A stretch of 64,000 nt of DNA from Branchiostoma floridae (Eukaryota > Chordata > Leptocardii > Amphioxiformes > Branchiostomatidae): positions 15,537,381 through 15,601,380 of the forward strand of contig NC_049990.1 in assembly GCF_000003815.2 (NCBI RefSeq), given 5' to 3'. Made by a program: the position numbers and the translations under genes. Below, piece after piece: positions 56,750-64,000 of the stretch (the stretch's first letter is position 1; every line of letters starts with the position of its first letter). A model generated the notes under the pieces. That model was not told the DNA's origin, ran no database searches, and saw only the letters and a list, made by a program, of their open reading frames with translations.

Positions 56750-57855
56750 CCGTATATTCTCGATTAAAGTACGCACTTTTTAAACTTTTCAAAATTCAAA
56801 AAGTGTCCCAAGCCATTGCCAAAGTCGGGGTGCGTACTTTATTTGAGGTTGGCTTCCGGACAAAATGGAAAAAGGAGCCGAAATTCGCGTAACACACAGC
56901 ACACATGGCCCGTAAAGGCACCATTCTTGCCTGGAAACAACAACTGAAAACAACAGGAACAACTGCAGGAACCAGCTCGATTTACAATGCCACATGGCAC
57001 TGGATCCCTGCCGAAAATGACCATGTCATTTTTAAGCCATGGAGACATCGATTTTGGATGATAATAGGCGTATAAAATGGATTGTTTACGTGCGCGCGTG
57101 ACGGTGGATCTATTCCAAGATGGCGCTGGGGTTATTGGGGTCATTGGGACAGACTACTATTGTATGGGTAGAACTTTTCTGAGGGGTGCTTATTTCTTCC
57201 TTAAACCGTCGAATTTTTTTTGTTATTGTCGTTTGAATAAAGATGATAAACGTTGACAATAAGTTGATTGTACGTTTATCAACTTGAAAACTATAAGGCA
57301 TTTGTGTTTTTTGTCAACAAACAGCATGGTTACCCATGCTACGAATGGAACATCACATGCAGCAGTCGACGTCTCCAGAAGCATTTCGGCGGCAATTTCT
57401 TCACAAAAGACGGTCGGAAAGCACAAACATCGTTTTCTTTGAAGTGGATCAAGATCAAGACCAGTTTTGGGAAAGATGGAAAACTATTCAGGATGTTTTC
57501 ATGTTCAAATGAACTGTAAATCAGGTGTTGCAGTGCCAAATTTGAGAACTTTGTTTGACATGCCATAGCCGATTTACAAGTTTGCAGAGATGGATTTGCC
57601 GGCGGAGAAAACATAGCGTTTTCATAAATTCAGAAGTCCTTTATTTAGGCAAAATTACCATCAGAAAAGAGATTAAACACTATTAATTTAGAATTTGTCT
57701 GGTGCAAAAGGTGTTCAAGATCGCTGGAGAAGGGGTGCGTACTTTATTCAGGTTTTTCCATTTTACGTTTCAGTGAGGCAAATTTGTCTGAGACTTGCCC
57801 TAAATCGGGGGTGCGTACTTTAATTGGGGTGCGTACTTAAATCGAGAATATACGG
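56750..57855. mobile_element. 1.1-kb TA-flanked DNA transposon with long TIRs
   Basis: Inverted termini CCGTATATTCTCGATTAAAG and (A)TCGAGAATATACGG are flanked by TA on both sides (56748-56749, 57856-57857). GTGCGTACTTTA recurs near both ends (56.83, 57.73, 57.81, 57.83 kb). Frames inside (about 57268-57519 +) contain a small protein-like stretch (RRLQKHFGGNFFTKDGRK) but no DDE motif is recognised. TA flanks suit Tc1/mariner/pogo-type elements. Confidence 0.75.
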
Positions 57856-58179
57856 TAGTCTTTCAAACAGCCATGTTTACTATCATGGCGACTAATTCCA
57901 ATTGGCATCTAAGTGTAAAGGTCATCGTTGTGACCTTGGTTATGACCTTGAAGAAGATGAGAAACTATTTGCAGAAGTTTAGGGTATCCCCTGGACATGA
58001 TGTTTTAATCTTTGGTGTACTGTCGAAAGAATAAGTCAAGGCTAGGTCAGTGAAGTGGTCATTCCATGCAAGTGTAGCAGGCTGGGATATACCCTTGAAA
58101 ATAATGGACCCGGGTACGTTCTAACCAGGGGTCCTTTTGGCATGTTACACCTGGACTGCCACTTGCAACATTTGAATTA

Positions 58180-58383
58180 CTGTAAATGCAGAAATGTTTG
58201 CAGTGGTTTTATGTTCACGGTTTTCGCAGTGACCACTTCACCACTTCACCACGAACTTAAATAAGTTAAAACCACCACGAACATTTTTCCATTATAGTTT
58301 TAGACTACAGCCTACAGTGAACAAAAACTCCATTTTCCCGCTAACGTGAAATTAAATCCCTGCGAAATTAAATGCATTTACAG
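58180..58383. mobile_element. Palindromic MITE (TGTAAATGCA family)
   Basis: A perfect inverted end pair CTGTAAATGCA/TGCATTTACAG is flanked by TA. GTTTTCGCAGTGACCACTTC and ACCACCACGAACATTTTTCC are shared with the copies at 33.7 and 42.5 kb. This is the cleanest member in the window. Confidence 0.8.
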
Positions 58384-58385
58384 TA

Positions 58386-59515
58386 TCAGGTAGAAAAGAA
58401 AGATATTTGAGACCAAATGCGTGTTTTGGACATCTCATTCTTTGTAGCTTTGGGTTAACTGTGCCTGTTGTCTGAAATTGAATTCATAATGGATTATTGC
58501 ATAATTGACTGAAATGTTACCAGTTTACGAGCCAGAATAATGTGCCTTAAGGGCCTAGTTATTTTGTACGATGTCACTTCCTCTTTGTCTCTTATTTTGT
58601 CATGGTGCATAGATATACCATCCTGGACCATTAATCTATGTTTATAAGTTGATTGTCGAACATTTTTATTGAAATTTCTTTAGTTTTAATATCAGTAATA
58701 TATCATTAACATTTTTCTCAGAAATTATACAGCTCTTGTATTTGACCTCTGACCATAAATGATTTATTTCATGCACATGTACCATTTTAAGTCATTTTAA
58801 CAGATTTGAACAAGTTTGTTTATGCGTCTATTTTAATCCTCCTTTTCCAAGCAGATGTTGGGGCCATAAGGTGTTTAACTAGTCAGATGTCTACATGTAT
58901 ATGAATGGTGACATTACCTGAAGTCACTTCCTGTTTCTTGTTTCCTGAGGCTTGTTGTATTGAAGCACCATGACGTGTGGGGAAATTCTGTTCTAATGTT
59001 AGTAATATCCTTGATTTAGCGACTTACTAATACCTCAAACTTGCAATTGTCATTTTGTAGGAAGACTGACAATCGGACAGGTAAGGATGGAGTTTTTGCT
59101 TTCTTTTTCTAGTAGTATTTTCTTGATTAGAGAATGCATCCCAATTAGATTACATGCTCCAGATTCAGGGCAAGTTTCAGGCAAATCTGTCTGACTAAAG
59201 TGTAAAATGGAAAACCTCCACCAACCTTGAACATATGGGTAAATTCAAATTTGTGATGATTTTTCAAATTGAAATTATTACATTTCGACCCCCTGGTGGC
59301 TTTCTATAATACTATAATCGGTTTTGATATCTCATATTCTAGACAAGCTACAGTCACAGTTGTTGAGTGGTAGATAGCTCTTATAGTTATACTTCTATAG
59401 ACGGGAAGAAGTGGTATCAGTTTGGGCCCTCTGGTTTTGTATATACAGTAATATATTTATATTTATTTTACGTACACACAGACAAAGCCACATGTTATGA
59501 TACATATACAATAGG
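58386..59515. other. Intergenic, no gene recognised
   Basis: A+T-rich sequence; a fragment at about 59280-59450 resembles the CCCCCTGGTGGC-containing repeat at 41 and 44 kb. No exon supported. Confidence 0.4.
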
Positions 59516-59589
59516 TTAGGGGTTATTATGTGGGCGAAGCCACACATATAGTTTTCTTACAAGTATTTCACCGGAAATCAGAAACAAAT

Positions 59590-59872
59590 GGAAGCCTCCA
59601 TGTACTCCATGTTTCAAGCTTTTTGATTGGCCTAAAGTCGCACTTTCTCGGTTGTACGTCAGAGGTGAACCTATCAACGCGCAGGACACAATCGGCATCC
59701 ATTTTGATAATAGCCAATCAAAACTCAGAAAAATGGAAGCTGTTAGCAAATACTCCGCGTTCCCAGCTTTTTGATTGGCCTAAATTCAGACTGTCTCGGG
59801 TGTACGTCAGAGCTGGACCTATCAACGCAGAGAACACAAAATGTCATTCGGCATCCAGTTTTATAATAGCAG
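59590..59872 (+). repeat. Tandem duplication of about 140 bases
   Basis: Two diverged units share AATGGAAGC, AGCTTTTTGATTGGCCTAAA, GTACGTCAGAG, CTATCAACGC and CGGCATCCA(G/T)TTTT in order. A hairpin TGTGGGCGAAGCCACACA lies just upstream (about 59528-59545). The long frame across both units is a by-product. Confidence 0.7.
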
Positions 59873-60097
59873 CTGAGACGCGGCAGTAAATCGGCCATGC
59901 ATTTGACCAAACAGGCGCTCAAGGAAGAAGTTGCCCGCCACGGAATGAACAAGATTGATAAATTTGCACAGAAAAACATTATCTTCAGAAAATGGGACCT
60001 TGGAATCTTGCAAATTAAACAGTGAACGGACGTGTTCAAGCTACGCATTGCATTTGTATACATGTACCTATTAAAATGCCGGCATTAACGTTACGGC

Positions 60098-60160
60098 AAG
60101 CTTGGCCGAATGGCTAAAGCACCAGCTACGGTTGCGCTTGCGGTTGCGGTTGTCCTTTTT
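60098..60160 (+). repeat. tRNA-like A-box sequence, possible SINE head
   Basis: GCTTGGCCGAATGGCTAAAGC resembles the D-arm of a Leu/Ser-type tRNA, followed by GCGGTTGCGGTTG simple repeat. No B box or cloverleaf can be completed, so it is not called a tRNA gene. Confidence 0.4.
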
Positions 60161-60489
60161 TTTTCTTTTTTGATATTTACAACAATTTTATCTTGCAAAC
60201 AGAGCATCGTTCAGTTTACACGCCTTTTTATTTATTTTTTAATTGCCCTCAAAAGACGGCGTTTAAACGGTCGGACGGTCCATGTGGGGAGGGGGGCTCG
60301 TCAACGCCTCGGACCATACCGGCAGCCAAATACTGTATCGTCGATGTCTGTCGCCTGCGGCGTTAAGTCAAATTTGGAATGGAGGCTACGGTACGGTACC
60401 GGACCTAAACCTGATCATGAATTTCAGCTTTGTAATTGCTACACAGCACAACCCGTGACGTCAGGTAAAGGCCGAGAATAGGGGTGAAC

Positions 60490-61660
60490 CGAGAATACGG
60501 GGCACCTAATGGCAATTACTATTGTGTGTAAGATAGTTTGACTTAAACTTCAAAAAAGGCCACGGGAAAGACTTGCTGCATTTTCGCGAAAATGTTGTCA
60601 TTCTAGTTGTTTCTTTTCTTGCGATTTTTCCTTTCTTTTCCCTTCGCCCACATCCTGCATTTTTTTCAAAAATGTTGCCTTTCTAGTCTTAAACTCATTA
60701 TACTTCCGTTTTAACACTGACAGCTTGTTGATGAGTCAGCTTGGTACAAGGTTGTTGATGGTACATTTGTTTTGCACCTGTCAGTGTGGTTGTTCTTGGA
60801 AAGACCCTACGTTAGGCCACACCAATTTTATTTGTTGTTTCACACCAATTTTATTTGTTGTTTCTCGGATTTAAAAAATATTGGGTCAGTTGGTTGGCCC
60901 CAAAACAGCAACTTTTCATAAAGTCGGGTGTAGGAGAGATCCGACAGGAAAGCCTGAACTTTCAACATTTAGGGGGTCCCTGGTAGCAAAGCCCAAAGTT
61001 TGAAGAAAAATTATGAACTTACCGTCCAAAATAGGCACGTACAGCTACTGGAATTTGAGGCCCATAGCTAATTTGAGAAAGGAGAGGCAGTGAAATTTTA
61101 GTCAACACGAGGTGTGGCCATCAGTTTGAAAAGTTTCTTTTTTTTCAAATCGGAAAAGAAAGGGTCTGGAAATTCAAGAAACAGCAAAGAAAATTGGTGT
61201 GGCCTTAGTGTGACTTGTAGCTTGTGTATTGTGGTTGTGCTCGTGACTGGTACAATTTCTTGTTGGTCACTGTCTACGTCTTTCCTGTTATGACTGTAGA
61301 CTTAAAGGGGGTGACCTAAATGATACTATATATCTACCACACAGTCACACAAACATAAATATTTTTCTACTCTACTTTGTGTGTGATTTGTGTATGGATG
61401 ATGTATGTGGTACTTAAGGTTGTACAGTTTATTTTGTGATGATATCTGCACATCCATTCATCCACCCCCCTTCCTCTGTTGTTAGTATATATTTGTACTG
61501 TATTCTTAAAGTGATTGAAATCCTTTTGTATGTAATGCTTTTGATGTGGATACATCAACTTCTCCAAATCATTGACATGCTATTATTGTTGCTTACCAAG
61601 TTGTACGGTAGTGCTTAGTGCTTTGGTACATAGTTTCCTTGCAGTCTCTGCTAGCCCTTC
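60490..61660. other. Intergenic, no gene recognised
   Basis: A short tandem duplication of CACACCAATTTTATTTGTTGTTTC occurs at about 60818-60863. No exon supported. Confidence 0.45.
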
Positions 61661-61666
61661 CCTTTA

Positions 61667-61832
61667 ATGTCCTTGTCAGGCAACTCCTTGAACATGGGAC
61701 CTGCATTTTATGTCCCTTTCCAAAGATGGGTGCAGCCCCAACCAAAATGCCCTTCCCAGGATTTGAACCAGAGACTTCTTGGACCCATTAGCTCAACTTT
61801 GGGGCTGCTACCAGTTGAGCTACAGGGACATC
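61667..61832 (-). repeat. tRNA-derived SINE, minus orientation
   Basis: Minus-strand GATGTCCCTGTAGCTCAACT head, B-box-like GGTTCAAATCC (plus GGATTTGAACC), and tail with GGACATAAAATGCAGGTCCC. Same family as 47.6 kb. Confidence 0.75.
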
Positions 61833-62682
61833 GCTATGGATGTTCCATACATTATGTAATGATACTATACTATAGGGTTACAAAGTCTGTAGACTGTAGC
61901 CATGAAATTGATATTCGGAGCATTTTGAAATGTGAATGTTTTCGAGCAGTTGTGCAGGAAGTATCCCAGTCAGCTATCTGAACTTCTGGGGAATAGCAAA
62001 GTTAGCCACCCCTAGCTTTGTAGGGGTTAAAACAACCATAGTTCTAAGAAAAGACGATACGGTTACCTTCCATTGAAAGCATCACTCCTTTAATTTGTAA
62101 ACATGTCAATAGCATTATTTACATTATCTACATTGGAAATATGGGACAGATATTGTGGAGTATATATGTTCTGTTTGAAAGTCAGACATAACAACATATG
62201 ATAGCTATGTATGACTCAGTATATTGGGCATACCCTGTCAAAAATTACCATAATTATGTTTCATGGTAATTAATATCGTAAGCATTGGAACTGTTAAAAG
62301 AAACACTGTAAGTTTGTGTTCGTTTTTTTAGAAATGTTTATTTTTTAGGGAGCTCGATGGTGGCCTTTTTTTTGTTGCCAGTTTTTCATCAGTTAGGAAA
62401 AGATAAGATTTCCTTTTCTGGAGGCTGCCTTCCTGTCCTTGTGCAGTTGTCAGGCATTGTCAAGGTCAAGTTGTTCTGATTGGACCCAACATGTGAAGCA
62501 ACATGGACAGAACCCAAGAGATGGTTGAACTTGAAGTTGAAAAGTGTTGAATTTAGAAGGGTAAGTCCCTATGGTTTAATTCAGTGTTGGAAGTAAAGTG
62601 TTAGCAATTTTCTATAGTGTATTCTACCAACACAGATGAACATTGATGCTAAGAAGTGTTAGAATTTGTTTCAAGTCCTTTC

Positions 62683-62800
62683 CACACCTTTTGGTGTATA
62701 TAGGGCAGTGCCTATCTCCATTACTATAGCCCTTGGGCCATACAGTTGTGAACCACCATAGCAAGGAGGCTACTAGTCCACTAGTAGTGGTCTGTGTGTT
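62683..62800 (+). repeat. Dispersed repeat with GCCCTTGGGCCATACA core, copy 3
   Basis: Diverged match to 12786-12905 and 55311-55432 (ATAGGGCAGTGCC, TATAGCCCTTGGGCCATACA, CTAGTCCACTAGTAGTGGT). Confidence 0.65.
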
Positions 62801-62879
62801 TGCGTAACTACCATATTACTATTTCTCATGAGTGCTAAGCAAAGTAAGTAGTATGCAACATTTTGAAAGTCTTTGGTTT

Positions 62880-63060
62880 GGCGTGTCCCTGTGGCACAAG
62901 TGGTAACGCACCCCTGCTGCTTCTAGGGTCAAGTCTCTGCATGTTAAAGAACCCAGCATACGTATTGAGAACGGAAGGGGTTACCCTCCCCCCCTGCTTG
63001 GCTAAAACACATTAGTTATAGAGCCGTAGCCAAGCCACTTGGCACTACTACCACTAGCTA
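62880..63060 (+). repeat. SINE with GTGGCACAAGTGG head
   Basis: GTGTCCCTGTGGCACAAGTGGTAACGC resembles an A box; GGGTCAAGTCTC is a weak B box. Related to, but distinct from, the GTAGCTCAA family. A reversed tRNA-like fragment (GGTTTGAACCTGCGACC) lies at about 63127-63143. Confidence 0.5.
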
Positions 63061-63577
63061 ATTCAAAAAACATCATTCATACTTCACTTCACATCAATGA
63101 CAACTTTTCCTTTTGGTGAATCTGAGGTTTGAACCTGCGACCTCCAGAATGCAAAGTAAGCACTAGTCTATTGTTTTTATGTAAATAGTGTTGTACATGA
63201 CTCACACACTCACTATCAGAGTTTTGTTTTGTTTACATGTACATCTTACGTTATCAGACATCTCCCATCAGATATGCCCTGAGATGACCTTTATCAGGTG
63301 TTAGTTTGCCTCACCTGTGTAGGTGAGATAACGAGGTGTCGTAACATTTTACAGATCACTCCAGAACGACCCAATCTCTCTCATCCCCTTGTTTGGATAA
63401 TTGGCCAGCATGGAACATTTCCATGACAATGTGAGAAGAGATTTTGTTACAATGGATTTACCATCAGTTATGTGAAAGAGATTTGGGGGGCTGACTGATA
63501 GAGATAAGATAATCTCTGATCGCTCATCATCTTACAATCACTCTACGGTTCCTTACACCTGCAGGATTTGGTGATAA

Positions 63578-64000
63578 GGCCTAGTAAAAAATGTTGCGAT
63601 TCCGGTTACTGAACCGACTCAAGCAAAAACGTGCTGACCCTAGCCTTTTTTTTGTCGACCGTTATACCTTAGAATTTTTATTTGACATCTGAATGATGAA
63701 AATGTCGTGGAATCATTTTCGAACATGTTCTTTTCATTTCATTTCATAAGGCCTAGTAAAAAGTGTTGTTTCCTGTTAACCGACTCCAGCAAAAACCTGC
63801 CGACCCTAGCCTTTTTTTGTCGACTGTTGGAAGTGAAACATTTTGATTTGACATCTGAATCATGAAAATGTTGTGGAATCATTTTCGAACATGTTCTTTT
63901 CGTTTCATTTCATAAGGCCTAGTAAAAAGTGTTGTGTTTCCTGTTTCCCGACTCCAGCAAAAACCTGCCGACCCTAGCCTTTTTTTGTCGACCGTTAGAC
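63578..64000 (+). repeat. Tandem array of about 166-172-base units
   Basis: Units starting GGCCTAGTAAAAA begin at 63578, 63750 and 63916; each holds CCGACCCTAGCC, a T-run, GTCGAC and TTTCGAACATGTTCTTTTC. The third copy runs off the window. A diverged relative sits in RFC4 intron 3. Confidence 0.88.

Noticed and set aside
59530-59889. 119-codon frame as a two-repeat protein
   Set aside because: The apparent protein repeat follows from the DNA tandem duplication, and the frame matches nothing recognised.
60110-60481. 123-codon frame with hydrophobic N-terminus resembling a membrane protein
   Set aside because: It starts in a tRNA-like/simple-repeat sequence and passes through T-runs and a GGTACCGGACC repeat remnant; no splice sites or homology.

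Overview
This looks like a window from an invertebrate deuterostome genome, most likely amphioxus (Branchiostoma); that genus assignment is an inference. The evidence is split genes with GT/AG introns, vertebrate-like exon phases in eIF4A, a C/D snoRNA in an intron, tRNA-headed SINEs, many short inverted-repeat transposons, and a 100-base run of N (an assembly gap). There is no sign of bacterial gene organisation, operons or CRISPR.

Two protein-coding genes are certain, both on the + strand. RFC4 (1899-14713) has 14 coding exons that join in phase to a 364-residue clamp-loader ATPase. An eIF4A of the vertebrate eIF4A1/eIF4A2 type (28846-38075) has 10 coding exons and a complete DEAD-box helicase core. 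Its N-terminus is unusual: a charged, Arg/Asp/Glu/Pro-rich first exon built from two 35-residue repeats precedes the canonical start. The last eIF4A intron carries a C/D snoRNA of the SNORD2/snR39B type. In human, SNORD2 also lies in an EIF4A2 intron, and EIF4A2 and RFC4 are neighbours, so both the gene pair and the intronic snoRNA appear to be old chordate arrangements. Here the two genes are in tandem; in human they are convergent.

Layout: 1-300 possible small minus-strand gene; 300-1.9 kb RFC4 upstream region; 1.9-15.4 kb RFC4, with introns holding a mariner derivative (8.7-9.3 kb), a 2.85-kb TA-flanked element with a promoter-like core (9.7-12.6 kb) and hAT-like MITEs (7.0 and 13.5 kb); 15.4-28.8 kb intergenic, with a 1.26-kb hAT-like element (17.9 kb), SINEs, a gap and a purine tract (22.2-22.6 kb), and a CpG/CRE/E-box cluster (25.7 kb); 28.8-38.5 kb eIF4A, with a Harbinger-like element placed 24 bases before an exon (30.7-32.0 kb); 38.5-64 kb gene-poor and repeat-rich, with nested MITEs (40.7-42.9 kb), a doubtful candidate transcription unit (43.6-46.7 kb), twin hAT-like MITEs (50.2-51.2 kb), a LINE reverse-transcriptase remnant (51.7-52.4 kb), a 1.1-kb TA-flanked element (56.7-57.9 kb) and a tandem array leaving the right edge.

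The two genes serve basic cell functions (DNA replication; translation initiation) and have no obvious functional link. I see no novel enzymatic or defence system. The points most worth following are the snoRNA, the eIF4A N-terminal extension, the conserved linkage and the promoter-like element inside RFC4.
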